In this document: positions 8,697-17,465 of the stretch, piece by piece
How the letters are laid out: every line of letters begins with the position of its first letter
How positions within the stretch are numbered: the stretch's first letter is position 1
From: Pontibacter actiniarum
GTDB lineage: Bacteria; Bacteroidota; Bacteroidia; Cytophagales; Hymenobacteraceae
Length of the DNA stretch: 64,000 nt
NCBI RefSeq assembly: GCF_003585765.1
Contig: NZ_CP021235.1
Location: 3,844,001-3,908,000, forward strand
Direction: 5' to 3'
Made by a program: the position numbers and the translations under genes
Notes under the pieces: generated by a model
The model's database searches: none
Seen by the model: the letters and a program-made list of their open reading frames with translations, nothing else
Told to the model about the DNA's origin: nothing

Positions 8697-9254
8697 CTAA
8701 TCCTCCTTCTTTTTGAAAATATCCAGAATGCCCGATTTCTCGTCGTTCTTCTTATTCTTTTTGTTGTTCTGCTTGCCAAATGGCCACCATTCCTTCTTTT
8801 GCTTCTTCTCTTTAATAAGAACATAGCGAATCGAGACGCCGGAAGAGAGGTTTACCCAGTCTTCGTGGTTAATGTGTACGGCCGGTTTCACATCGGCGGA
8901 AAGCAGGAAGGGCAGCCCGTTTACTTTGTACTCAATGCCCAGGATGGCATCCACGCCCGAAAACACACCGTTGTCTTTCAGGTTGCCCACATGACCGCCG
9001 GCGCCCAGGTAGTAGTTGAACCGCTTGCCCAGCATCGGAAAGTGCCACTCATACAGCGCAGTGCCACTGTACTCCCGCGACCCCACCGACAGGATAGCTT
9101 CGATGGTGCCCCGCTCATGCAGCTTTTGCTGCAAGCTTAGCCCGAACCGCTCGCTTTCCAGGCGTACACCTGCGGCCGTAACGTATTTCTGTGCCATGCC
9201 CGCCATGCACACGCCGCAAAGCAGGAAAACTGTAATCAGTACTCTCTTGATCAT
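8697..9254 (-). CDS. Secreted hypothetical protein with lysine-rich tail
   Basis: A 185-residue exported protein. The signal peptide MIKRVLITVFLLCGVCMAGMAQ is clear. The middle has alternating strands (GTIEAILSVGSREYSGTALY, FNYYLGAGGHVG, ILGIEYKVNG) that resemble a small outer membrane beta-barrel or a PorT-like fold. The last 35 residues are unusual: KEKKQKKEWWPFGKQ followed by runs of Asn/Lys and Asp/Glu. No operon partners. The exact family is not recognised; barrel topology is an inference. Confidence 0.7.
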   Translation of the reverse strand: MIKRVLITVFLLCGVCMAGMAQKYVTAAGVRLESERFGLSLQQKLHERGTIEAILSVGSREYSGTALYEWHFPMLGKRFNYYLGAGGHVGNLKDNGVFSGVDAILGIEYKVNGLPFLLSADVKPAVHINHEDWVNLSSGVSIRYVLIKEKKQKKEWWPFGKQNNKKNKKNDEKSGILDIFKKKED

Positions 9255-9884
9255 ACTCTAAGGGTGAAATCTTTATGCCGCCGCAGCCCTTCCTTGGCTG
9301 CACGCCAGCACGTTTAACGTAACCGGCTGCTCTTCTACAAAAACCAGTCGGTTGGGTTTATACTTATACTTGCCTGTGATCCGGTTAAAAACGGCAGCTT
9401 AGCCTGTGTATCGCGTACCTTCAACCTGGTCACCGATGAGGCACTTCACTTCCGGGCGTTGAGCAGACTCCTCGCTGAAGGCCAGCACCTACCTTACTGA
9501 GCAATTCATCAGCACGGCCTCCAAGACCGAAAGCGGCTCTTTACCTGATCGCCCAAAGATACTTTATTCCAGCAAGCAAACCGGTGCCTGTCACAGAAGG
9601 CGAAGCACAGCGGCTCACCAACTCAACGGAAAACTGAGTATTTGTGATATCTTATTTGCCGAAAGATGAGCGGATTTTGTACGCCGGCGGCCAAGGCGGC
9701 AACGAAACAACACACCCACGGTTTTATGAAGCAGGAGAACCAGATAAAAGGGCGCAGCGCCATACTTTCGTTTCTGGATACGTATTTAAAAGAAGGCAGC
9801 AACAGCACAAACAACTGGAGATAAACAGCTTGCGCCTTAACAGGCACTACAACCCTGTGCTGCCTCAACCTTTACGACCCACTT
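9255..9884. other. Gene-poor stretch with protein-like fragments
   Basis: About 630 bases without a confident gene. On the minus strand 9396-9273 reads as a C-terminal fragment (FNRITGKYKYKPNRL, then VFVEEQPVTLNVLA); on the plus strand 9318-9500 is also open and ends at a TGA near 9498; a 32-codon frame lies at 9726-9824. None has a start, length and context that convince. The region may hold decayed genes. Two overlapping TATACTT words lie at 9359-9371. Confidence 0.4.
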
Positions 9885-10283
9885 ATGCAAGACCTGGATG
9901 AGTTAACAGAAGCGCTGTACGCGTGCATCAGCTTTGGCAAAGGCGGGCAGCCGGACCTGGAGAAGCTGAAAACATTTTTCTACAAGGGCGGCAGGCTTAT
10001 AAACAACGTGGCAGCGCAGCCACAGGAGTTTACGGTAGACCAGTTTGTGGATGTTGTTGCGGAGCAGGTTAAAAACGGAAAGCTGGAGGCATTCAGTGAG
10101 CGGGAAGTTTCTTCTAAAACAGAGGTGTTTGGCAAAGTGGCGCACCGTTTCAGCACGTATGAGGCGCGGTTCGACCCCAGCAGCGCAGCTCCGTTCTCAG
10201 TAGGCGTTAACAGCATTCAGTTTATCAAGGTAAACGGCCACTGGCTAATATCCTCTATGGTTTGGGATGATGAGACAGCCTAA
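9885..10283 (+). CDS. NTF2-like (SnoaL/DUF4440-type) protein
   Basis: A 132-residue cytoplasmic protein with the layout of a small NTF2-like fold: N-terminal helices (DLDELTEALYACISFGKG; LEKLKTFFYKGGRLI), a helix FTVDQFVDVVAEQV and then strands ending in NSIQFIKVNGHWLISSMVWD, the typical last hairpin. Family members are small enzymes or binding domains; no catalytic residues can be assigned. Single gene; function unknown. Confidence 0.7.
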   Translation: MQDLDELTEALYACISFGKGGQPDLEKLKTFFYKGGRLINNVAAQPQEFTVDQFVDVVAEQVKNGKLEAFSEREVSSKTEVFGKVAHRFSTYEARFDPSSAAPFSVGVNSIQFIKVNGHWLISSMVWDDETA

Positions 10284-10437
10284 GGCAGCAGCGCTTAGCT
10301 GCCATGCTTTGAGTGCGCTGCTGTAGGTACCGCCGTATACTTCCCAGCGCGATCGCCCCAGCCGTTTTCCTATAGCTTTACCCATTGCCTGTTGCTTTGC
10401 ACCTGCTTCGGCGCTATGCAACAGAACAGGCCCCGGA

Positions 10438-10848
10438 TTAAAAGTCTCCGCGAAAGCCCCTGTTTGCTTTCTTCTCCGCCTGCTTTTTCTTCCCTTCCAG
10501 CCGCCGCCTTACGCTGGAGCGGGTGGGCCTGGTGGCGGTGCGCTTCTTCTGCTTGGTGAGCGCCTGCCGCAGTAGCTCAAAAAAACGCTGCATGCACAGC
10601 TCCTTGTTCTTCAGCTGGCTCCGCTCGGTTTGGCAAACCACCTGAAGGTACCCTTCGTTGTTGATGCGGTTGCTTAATTTCTCCTGCACCAGCTCTTTTT
10701 CCTCGTCCGTTAGCAAGGCCGAGTGCTGTACATGAAACCGCAGCTCTACCTTTGTATTGACCTTGTTCACGTTCTGGCCGCCCGCACCGCCGCTCCGCGA
10801 TGCCTGAAACTGCAACTCCTGCTCTAAGCCTCTATTTCTCAAATTCAT
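10438..10848 (-). CDS. arfB: Alternative ribosome-rescue factor ArfB (YaeJ-like peptidyl-tRNA hydrolase)
   Basis: Releases peptides from ribosomes stalled without a stop codon. The 136-residue protein has the release-factor catalytic motif GGAGGQNVNKV (GGQ near residues 23-25) and the basic tail (KKRTATRPTRSSVRRRLEGK) that enters the empty mRNA channel. The frame is open further upstream, but the ATG at 10848 is preceded at 6 bases by GGAGG, matches the usual N-terminus (MNLRNRGLEQELQFQASRS) and is chosen. Single gene. Confidence 0.93.
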   Translation of the reverse strand: MNLRNRGLEQELQFQASRSGGAGGQNVNKVNTKVELRFHVQHSALLTDEEKELVQEKLSNRINNEGYLQVVCQTERSQLKNKELCMQRFFELLRQALTKQKKRTATRPTRSSVRRRLEGKKKQAEKKANRGFRGDF

Positions 10849-11272
10849 ATATCCTCCTCTATATTCCGGTGCTGCACCTTCCGCCGCTCCTCTGGCACTC
10901 CCTTCGCACCTACGGCTTTGCAACTTTAACCATTATATTCCACATCCAACAGGCAGGGTAGGATTCTTTACCTGTAGCCGGTGCTGATTCTCACCCTTAA
11001 CTGTGTGCTGCTGTACGAACGTGTGGCCGGAAAGGGTAGGCCCAGCCATAAGCGCCCTGCAGCCCAGGAGGCGCACCAAGGGCGGTTGGCACAGCTCCGG
11101 TAAGTACGCGCGGGCTGTTGGCAAAGCAGCCTTACCGTTCTCAGCAGGTTAAACCATCTAAATAAAGCACAGACCTGCAGTGCTTTGCAACCCACCTCTG
11201 AAACAAAGCCGTAGTATAGGGTGATGTGTAGCAACAGCGTGTTGCCGCACCTGTACATATAAAAACACGACT
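10849..11272. other. Intergenic region
   Basis: Between divergent arfB and the ASRT-like gene. It contains the arfB ribosome binding site at 10854-10858 (minus strand). I see no gene, tRNA or repeat; open frames here have no supporting features. Confidence 0.4.
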
Positions 11273-11653
11273 ATGGAGAAACCGATAGGGCACAAGGTGT
11301 GGGCCATTGCTGAAGGCTACATCCCGCCGTACGGCAACGGCCCGGCGCCCCAGTTTACCAGCCACGAAACCGCCTGTATTCTCAACGCCTCTGATCAGGA
11401 TGCCAACGTTAAACTCTGGATTTACTTCTCGGACCGCGACCCCATTGGCCCCTACAAAGTGGTGGTGCCTGCCAGGCGCACAAAGCACCTGCGCTTTAAC
11501 GATCTCCGCGACCCGGAACCCGTACCCACCGACACCGACTACGCCAGCGTGATAGAGTCTGATGTGCCGGTAGTGGTACAGCACACGCGCCTCGACTCCC
11601 GCCAGGCCGAAAACGCGCTGATCAGCACGGTAGCCTTTCCTGTAGTGTCGTAG
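11273..11653 (+). CDS. Anabaena sensory rhodopsin transducer (ASRT) family protein
   Basis: Small cytoplasmic beta-sandwich protein of 126 residues. In Anabaena the homologue binds sensory rhodopsin and is released on illumination. Family signatures are nearly complete: WAIAEGYIPPYGNGP, SHETACILNA, VPARRTKHLRFNDL, DTDYASVIESDVPVVVQHTR and LDSRQAENAL. No rhodopsin gene or other light-sensing gene occurs in the window. Homologues in organisms lacking rhodopsin have been suggested to bind carbohydrate-like ligands, so the light-signalling role is not assured. Single gene, no operon. Confidence 0.92.
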   Translation: MEKPIGHKVWAIAEGYIPPYGNGPAPQFTSHETACILNASDQDANVKLWIYFSDRDPIGPYKVVVPARRTKHLRFNDLRDPEPVPTDTDYASVIESDVPVVVQHTRLDSRQAENALISTVAFPVVS

Positions 11654-11847
11654 CGCCCCGGCGGCAGGCACCCCTGATCATACCTTCGCTACCCGGGAGC
11701 AGAAGGCGATACGGCTTTTGCCCGGGCAGCTGTGCCGGGCAAGAGGGCCATTTGCATCTAAGACAGAAGCCCCGGCCGTGCCTGGCGCGACAAACATTCG
11801 CCGGCCACAGCGCGTTAGATTCTTAAGAACCAAAGGGTAACAAACAG

Positions 11848-12927
11848 ATGAAGTGGTCACTGAACTTAGGGAGGATAGCAGGTATAAAGATACTCGTGCA
11901 CTGGACGTTCGCGCTTCTGCTCGGCTGGGTAGCCTTTACGGAGGTACAGCGAGGCAGCGACTTATCCGCCACCCTGCTGGCCATCGGGTTTATACTGGCG
12001 GTGTTCTGCTGTGTGGTGCTGCACGAGCTGGGGCATGCCCTCACGGCCAGAAACTACGGCATCAACACCAAGATGATCACGCTGCTGCCTATTGGTGGCG
12101 TGGCCAGCCTGGAGAAAATGCCCGAGAAGCCGAAGCAGGAGCTGCTGGTTGCCCTAGCCGGGCCTGCCGTTAACGTGGTCATCGCCTTTCTGCTCTGGTT
12201 GGTGCTGCCCTCGCTGCAAGGCATGCCGGCAGACGACTTTTTCCTGCGCATCACGGCAGACAACTTTCTCTACCTGCTGCTCTTTGTGAATGTGGTGCTT
12301 GTGCTGTTTAACGCCATTCCGGCCTTCCCGATGGATGGGGGGCGGGTACTGCGGGCGCTGCTGGCCTTTAAGCTGGGGCGGGTGCGGGCGACACAGATTG
12401 CCGCTAACCTGGGGCAGTTGCTGGCGATCTTCTTTGTGTTTATCGGCTTTTTCTACAATCCCTTTCTGATCCTGATCGGCGCTTTCGTGTTCTTCGGGGC
12501 CTACTCCGAGAACATCATTGTGCAGCACCTTGATTTCCTGCGCGGCCACAGCGTGCGCGAAGGGATGATGACCAACTACGTTACCCTTGCCCCGACCGAC
12601 ACCGTGCGCGAGGCGGTCGGGAAGCTGCTGATGGGGTCGGAGCACGAGTTTATCATCGAGGAGGAGGGGCGGGTAACCGGCACGCTCACCCGCTCTCAGC
12701 TGATACAGGCGGTAAAGGATGAGCAGATGGAGACGCCGGTAGCCAGGGTCATGTCATCAGAGGTGAGAACCTTTAACGTGCAGGACAAGCTGTCCGAAGC
12801 CTACACAGAGCTGCAGAAATCGCGCGCACCGCTTTACCCCGTACTCGAGAACGGCCGCCTTGCCGGCGTTATCAACACCGACAACATCAATGAGTTCATC
12901 ATGATCAAATCGGCGCTGATGCACTGA
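11848..12927 (+). CDS. Site-2 protease (M50 family) with C-terminal CBS domains
   Basis: Intramembrane zinc metalloprotease of the SpoIVFB/Rip3 type, 359 residues. HELGH at 59-63 and the partner motif NAIPAFPMDGGRVLRALL (Asp163) form the active site within about six membrane segments. Residues about 240-359 form two CBS repeats, which bind adenine nucleotides and may regulate activity. Such proteases usually release membrane-bound transcription factors or clear signal peptides. No obvious substrate gene is adjacent. A small membrane protein follows 67 bases downstream. Confidence 0.93.
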   Translation: MKWSLNLGRIAGIKILVHWTFALLLGWVAFTEVQRGSDLSATLLAIGFILAVFCCVVLHELGHALTARNYGINTKMITLLPIGGVASLEKMPEKPKQELLVALAGPAVNVVIAFLLWLVLPSLQGMPADDFFLRITADNFLYLLLFVNVVLVLFNAIPAFPMDGGRVLRALLAFKLGRVRATQIAANLGQLLAIFFVFIGFFYNPFLILIGAFVFFGAYSENIIVQHLDFLRGHSVREGMMTNYVTLAPTDTVREAVGKLLMGSEHEFIIEEEGRVTGTLTRSQLIQAVKDEQMETPVARVMSSEVRTFNVQDKLSEAYTELQKSRAPLYPVLENGRLAGVINTDNINEFIMIKSALMH

Positions 12928-12994
12928 CCGCTTGTGCATCTCCTCCTGTTGGCGTACATTTCACAGAAGATGACAAAAACGTAAAGTAGACACG

Positions 12995-13309
12995 ATGGGG
13001 CTGTTACTTGGGGTAATATTACCAGTGCTGCTAATCCTGCTGCCAATGATTATTCTGGTAGTGATTGGCAAGCGCAAAGCAGGGCGGGTGATGTTTGGCT
13101 TAGCTGTTTTAGGCTGTTCCCTATTAGGTGTAGCTGTTCCAATACTTGCGACTTATCTTGCAGCACAAGGGTTGATGTACAATTTTGGACCCGATGAGCC
13201 GAAATGTGTGATAGGAGCCGGCGTGTTTTTGTTCGTTGGTTACCTGGCAAATATACTAGGACTACCGATTATCGGAGTAGCTTTTTTCCCACCGAAGCAA
13301 GCGGTGTAA
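12995..13309 (+). CDS. Small membrane protein (104 aa)
   Basis: Hypothetical integral membrane protein with three or four hydrophobic segments (residues about 3-24, 31-57 and 72-98). A loop carries NFGPDEPKCV. The family is not recognised. It follows the site-2 protease on the same strand with a 67-base gap, so it might share its transcript or be a single gene. Confidence 0.6.
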   Translation: MGLLLGVILPVLLILLPMIILVVIGKRKAGRVMFGLAVLGCSLLGVAVPILATYLAAQGLMYNFGPDEPKCVIGAGVFLFVGYLANILGLPIIGVAFFPPKQAV

Positions 13310-13493
13310 CTTACACTTAAAGCAAAACGCCCCGCCAAATAGGCGCATGGGCAAAACTTCCTCGGCTGTCGCTCACCTTATGTGCGAGCCGTTACTACCT
13401 GTAAAGGAGCAGGGCTTACCCGCTGTTACAGCAATTTCCCATCTCCGCTAAATCCCCTATCTTCGTGTGTCACCTTCAGAAAAGACACTCCCC

Positions 13494-14300
13494 ATGAAGC
13501 ACACCCTTCCGGACGGGCACCAGCTATACTATGAAGTGCAGGGCAACCCTGATGCTGCGCAGACGCTGGTATTCCTGAATGGCCTCACGCAAACCACTAC
13601 AGCCTGGGCGGGAGTGGCCTTTACGCTCGGGAAGAAGTATAAGCAGGTGCTGGTAGACCTGCTGTTCCAGGGCAAAGCAGATGCCGCGCCTGAGCCTCGC
13701 AGTTTTGAAGCCCATGCCGCGGACCTTGCACATCTGTTGCAGTCGTTACAATTGCCTGATGTTGTACTAGTAGGCATCTCTTTTGGTGGCGCTGTGGCAC
13801 AACGGGTGCTGGTAAATTATCCTGAACTGGTACAGGCGGGAGTTCTGCTCTCAACTTTCGCTCAAGTAGATGCTTACTTTGAAGCCGTCTGCCATACCTG
13901 GGAAGCTGCGTTAGAAGCAGGAGGCACTGCGCTGTTGGTAGATGTGATGCTGCCGATGGTGCTGGGCCGAAGCTATTTTCTGAAGCCTGTCATCAGCATA
14001 GAAAAGCTAAGAGGTAGTAGAGCGAATCAGTCTCTGCTAAAGGAAAACGTGCTACACCAGCTAGCAGCGATAAAGGAAAGCGGTAATTACCTGAAGGAGC
14101 TGAAAAAGGTGCAGTTGCCTGTAATGCTGGTGCATGGTGAGGAAGATCAGCTTTGCCCTACTGAAATGGGAAAGGCAATGAATGACGTTCTCCCGAATGC
14201 GAAACTAGAAACTATACCAAAAGCTGGCCATACTTTAAACTTGGAAGCCGTGCCTGCACTTACTCGTCTGATAGACGCTTTTGCTGCAAGCGTAAAGTAA
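13494..14300 (+). CDS. Alpha/beta hydrolase
   Basis: Cytoplasmic alpha/beta-fold hydrolase. The nucleophile elbow is GISFGG (about residue 100 of the ATG form), the acid is in VHGEEDQLCP and the His in KAGHTLNLE, so the triad is complete. FLNGLTQTTTAW forms the oxyanion-hole region. Start: a GTG at 13467 would add nine residues (MSPSEKTLP), but the ATG at 13494 begins exactly where family similarity begins and is given here. Substrate unknown. Single gene. Confidence 0.88.
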   Translation: MKHTLPDGHQLYYEVQGNPDAAQTLVFLNGLTQTTTAWAGVAFTLGKKYKQVLVDLLFQGKADAAPEPRSFEAHAADLAHLLQSLQLPDVVLVGISFGGAVAQRVLVNYPELVQAGVLLSTFAQVDAYFEAVCHTWEAALEAGGTALLVDVMLPMVLGRSYFLKPVISIEKLRGSRANQSLLKENVLHQLAAIKESGNYLKELKKVQLPVMLVHGEEDQLCPTEMGKAMNDVLPNAKLETIPKAGHTLNLEAVPALTRLIDAFAASVK

Positions 14301-14519
14301 GTGATGTAAGTTTTTAGAAGTAAAGTTAGAACCTCTCAGTGCCCGAGACATTGCAGGCGACGGCGGCTATTTTTGAATGAATGATGCAGTGGTAAAGAGA
14401 ATATTATACTTGATCCTTTCTCTTTTGTACCTTTTTACCATTCTGTAAGGATTTTGTGGGCCAGTAGCAACGGCTTTAGCGCTCCGCCACCAAGATCTTT
14501 ACAAGATGGCAGATTCTTT

Positions 14520-14590
14520 GTTTATTCAGTTATTTAAATTCAGTTATTCAAAATTATTCGCTCATTCACTCAACCACTCATCCAAAATTG
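14520..14590. repeat. ATTCACTC-type short-word repeat, copy 1
   Basis: Tandem degenerate words: TTATTCAGTTATT twice, then ATTCGCTCATTCACTCAACC and CACTCATCCAAAAT. The second half is nearly the same as 21994-22026. It lies just past the end of the operon ending at 14633. The surrounding spacer 14301-14632 has no gene. Confidence 0.7.
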
Positions 14591-14632
14591 ATATGGAATT
14601 TCGCACGCTGCGATGTCTGTGTCAGCTCATAT

Positions 14633-16438
14633 TTAAAACTTCTCTTCCAGCCATAGAAAACCGCTGCTCAGTACAAACAGCGCAAAGAACCATAGTAACG
14701 ACACAGGCTCCTCTTTGTAAGCTACGGTAGCATCACCTGACGGTTTTAAACTTTGCTGCGCTGCAAAAGCTTGTGTGGCTTCTCTTCGGGCGGCTATACT
14801 TTCAGATTCCCAATCAGACGAATCCTGCACAAAGAAGAAGTAGGGCGCAGCATCAGCTGTTTGCACGTTATACCAGCCACTGCGGCGGGGCCAGAAGGTG
14901 CCGCTAAACTGCTCCGGCTGATACTGTTGCTGAGCTAACGGCAAGCTTATACTTGTAGAGTCAACTAGTGAGATGACGATAGCCGTAGGAGCTGCCGCAC
15001 CTTCTGCCAAAGTATAATCCGTGAAGGCAAGTATAGTAGGCTGGTTGGGCTGTGGAAACTGAGACTTTGTTAGCTGCCAGAACTTCTCTTTTGCTTCCTC
15101 CTTTGCCAATCCGCTTAATAGGTGAGCCCAGTAGCTGGCGTAGGTTTCCTCTTTTCCCTCTAAAACCCAGGGGAACGTCTGCGGCACAAAACTCATAGCA
15201 ATACTTCCCCAACCAGCGCGTTTGGCTCCGGCTAAATTGTTGCCATCATCTTCTGCTATAAGGCTTTTAACAGCCGTTGTATTTGCCAATGTATAAGGTG
15301 CTGCCGTGGCAGTAGCATTACTGTTATTAGCCCAGGAGGCGCGGGCATTGCGGGAGTCCTGCTGCGATAGCCGTTTGGTTTTAAAACCTGTGAAGAAGGA
15401 TGTGCTACGGCTGTTAACAGGAGTAGCTGCGATAGTCAAAACACCTAAGCCATCTTCGGTAACGGCACGCTCCAGAGCTGCTCTTTCTGATGAACTTAAG
15501 TTTTGCAGTGCTTCAGGCTCAGTAATCACCACATCAAAATCCTGTAGCAGCTTGGAGGAAAGGCGAGATAGGTCTTTCTGTGGCATGTTGAGCCACTCAC
15601 TTTGGCTAAGGTCTTTGCTAATAGAGGTGCGCAATGCCACCCGATGCTGCAGCTGCGCCAGGTGGTTCTTCAGAAACTTAAACTCAAAGTTCGGAGACGA
15701 AGCCAGTAACAGCACACCCAGCTCCTGTGTTGGCTCAACCTGCACAGGCACCTGCCCCAGCGTATCTACCTGCTCCCCCGACTTAGCTGTTAAAGTATAA
15801 ACGAACCTGCCCTGCTGCTTGGGCTTATAGCGGAGATTGAAAGTATAAGTGCTATCGGTTTTGAATGCTACAGAATCCTGTGCTTTGCCAGCAGCATGAA
15901 CGTATAGCTTCGTCGGTTTGGAGCTGGTCGATTTATACTTGCCTGCCACTTCTACGGTCTCACCTAACTTGATACTTTGTCGCCAGTTTAGCCCCTGCAC
16001 ACCAGCTGGAGTTGCGGTTAAATGTGGCTTTACCTGCAGGTTGTGTAGTTGCTGCAGCTCTTGTTCATTCAGGCCATATCCAAACAAATGCACTGTCTGT
16101 AGTCCCGGCTGCTTTTGGCGCAGGTTGTACAGAGACGCCAGCTGCTCTGCGCCATCTGCTGCTGAAGCCTCATAAGTATACAACTGTGGCTTTGCCTCCT
16201 GTTTTTGCAATAGAGCCTCAAGCGAATCAGCGTCATATCCTTCCGTTAAAAGTATGGCAGTACTGGGGCTGATAGCTTGTTCTGTAACTGGCGGAAATAC
16301 CAGCAGTACCAGGCTTGTACCTGTCACAGCGCTTGCCAGCAGTCGCCACGGGAGGCGCTGCCGGTTAGGCCTGCGCCACGCCAGCCACAGCAGGAGCAGT
16401 ACAACAGGTATCGCAAGAAGCCAGGTAAGGTATAGCAT
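14633..16438 (-). CDS. Large membrane protein of the BatA/MoxR-type cluster
   Basis: A 601-residue protein with two N-terminal membrane helices (about residues 3-18 and 34-50), a long periplasmic part and one C-terminal helix (LLWFFALFVLSSGFLWLEEKF, about 581-601). The middle (GVLLLASSPNFEFKFLKNHL, then FDVVITEPEAL) resembles the Rossmann-like glutamine-amidotransferase-type domain found in proteins linked to BatA operons; no catalytic Cys is seen there. It is the last gene of the cluster, 12 bases after the YdeI/OmdA-like gene. Function unknown; a partner of the MoxR-DUF58-BatA system is the likely reading. Confidence 0.75.
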   Translation of the reverse strand: MLYLTWLLAIPVVLLLLWLAWRRPNRQRLPWRLLASAVTGTSLVLLVFPPVTEQAISPSTAILLTEGYDADSLEALLQKQEAKPQLYTYEASAADGAEQLASLYNLRQKQPGLQTVHLFGYGLNEQELQQLHNLQVKPHLTATPAGVQGLNWRQSIKLGETVEVAGKYKSTSSKPTKLYVHAAGKAQDSVAFKTDSTYTFNLRYKPKQQGRFVYTLTAKSGEQVDTLGQVPVQVEPTQELGVLLLASSPNFEFKFLKNHLAQLQHRVALRTSISKDLSQSEWLNMPQKDLSRLSSKLLQDFDVVITEPEALQNLSSSERAALERAVTEDGLGVLTIAATPVNSRSTSFFTGFKTKRLSQQDSRNARASWANNSNATATAAPYTLANTTAVKSLIAEDDGNNLAGAKRAGWGSIAMSFVPQTFPWVLEGKEETYASYWAHLLSGLAKEEAKEKFWQLTKSQFPQPNQPTILAFTDYTLAEGAAAPTAIVISLVDSTSISLPLAQQQYQPEQFSGTFWPRRSGWYNVQTADAAPYFFFVQDSSDWESESIAARREATQAFAAQQSLKPSGDATVAYKEEPVSLLWFFALFVLSSGFLWLEEKF

Positions 16439-16450
16439 GGTGATGTATGA

Positions 16451-16951
16451 TTAACGTGGAGGTAAGCCCAGCATCGCCCGAAAGTCTTCCTTCCCCTCTG
16501 GTAGCTTTTTCAGGTTTTCAATCAGTGTAATGGCTCGATCCACGCGTAGCTGTACGCTTTTGACGGCTCCCACATGGTTCAGCATGTAGCGCTGCATGCC
16601 TGGCTTTAGCAATAGAAACCGTCTGTTTCCCTCTTCATCCTGCCGTAGCAGCTCTTCCATCTCTGCAGGCATTTCGGTGCCGTAGGTGCTGTCGTCCTTT
16701 TCCAGTTTTACCGTAACTGTATCTTCAAGCTTTACCCCCAGCTCCTGCATGCGCTTTTTAGAGATACTGATGTAGGCTTTCCCTTCTCCCAAGGCCATCA
16801 ACCCACACTGGAACTTCACTTTGGCGTTGACGGTGCAGTGCAGGCGCTGCTTTAATGTACCTAACTGCTGTACCACTTCCTGTGGGATTTCCAGGTAGTG
16901 CATACCGGGCAGGTGCTTTAGTAAGCCGATATGGGTTTTGAAGTTTATCAT
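16451..16951 (-). CDS. YdeI/OmdA-family protein with DUF1905 domain
   Basis: A 166-residue cytoplasmic protein. Residues 1-80 match a DUF1905-type small barrel (HYLEIPQEVVQQLG, GEGKAYISISKKRMQELG, LEDTVTVKLEKDDS). The C-terminal helix bundle, ending in RAITLIENLKKLPEGKEDFR, matches the YdeI/OmpD-associated type. Function in the family is poorly known; links to envelope stress have been reported for YdeI. It probably belongs to the downstream part of the operon and is separated from DUF4175 by a repeat-filled spacer. Confidence 0.75.
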   Translation of the reverse strand: MINFKTHIGLLKHLPGMHYLEIPQEVVQQLGTLKQRLHCTVNAKVKFQCGLMALGEGKAYISISKKRMQELGVKLEDTVTVKLEKDDSTYGTEMPAEMEELLRQDEEGNRRFLLLKPGMQRYMLNHVGAVKSVQLRVDRAITLIENLKKLPEGKEDFRAMLGLPPR

Positions 16952-17023
16952 TTACTCTTCTTTATACTTTGCTTAGCTGGCTTTTATTATCAGTCTTCCC
17001 TCGCTAGCGTAAGTTCCTTTTAT

Positions 17024-17460
17024 GCCGCAAGTCTTCAGACTTGTGTGCTTTTGTGGTGTTGAGTTTGTAACTCAACTGGCTTGAAAAGCCATACTTGTTG
17101 ACCTCCGCTAATAGCATTTCTGGCGCAAGCGTCCGCTTGTGACCTAGACTGCCTCTGCTATATGCATCCTCAGCCAAGATATCCTTTCTAGCTTCCGGTT
17201 ATCCTCCAGCTCACACATACCTACCGCTGCACTTTATTCTTTGGAGCGCTCACGGCCGCGGGGCCTCGTCCTCGGGCATCGCGCTGTGTGTCTGAAGCTG
17301 CTCCTCGCTCCGCTGCGGGCTGCCCTAGCGGGCACCGCAACATGCACAAGGCGCTCAACCCAAGGACTGGGATCAACTCCAGTAGCCAAGGTTCTAGGAG
17401 CTCCAACTAAGTTTCTGACCTCGCGGTGTGCGCAGCACCTACGAGCGTCTGGCCGCTGTC
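17024..17460. repeat. Composite REP-like repeat, copy 2
   Basis: Hairpins: 17024-17045 (CAAGTCT tc AGACTTG after GCCGC), 17059-17075 (TTGAGTT tgt AACTCAA), 17077-17091 (TGGCTT gaa AAGCCA) and 17122-17141 (GGCGC, CAAGCG tc CGCTTG). Then follow blocks shared with copy 3: CCTCAGCCAAG (17169), TTATCCTCCAGCTC (17199), TTGGAGCGCTCA (17241) and GGCGCTCAACCCAAGGACTG (17350). CTTTGGAGCGC and GCGCTCAACCCAAGG are imperfect inverted ends of the last block. Short frames inside it are not genes. Confidence 0.8.
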
Positions 17461-17465
17461 CATAC

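Noticed and set aside
9255-9884. Several short protein-like frames
   Set aside because: Competing fragments on both strands with stops; no complete gene can be supported, so described only as an intergenic region.
11141-11671. Minus-strand frame of 176 codons opposite the ASRT-like gene
   Set aside because: The ASRT family match on the plus strand explains the region.
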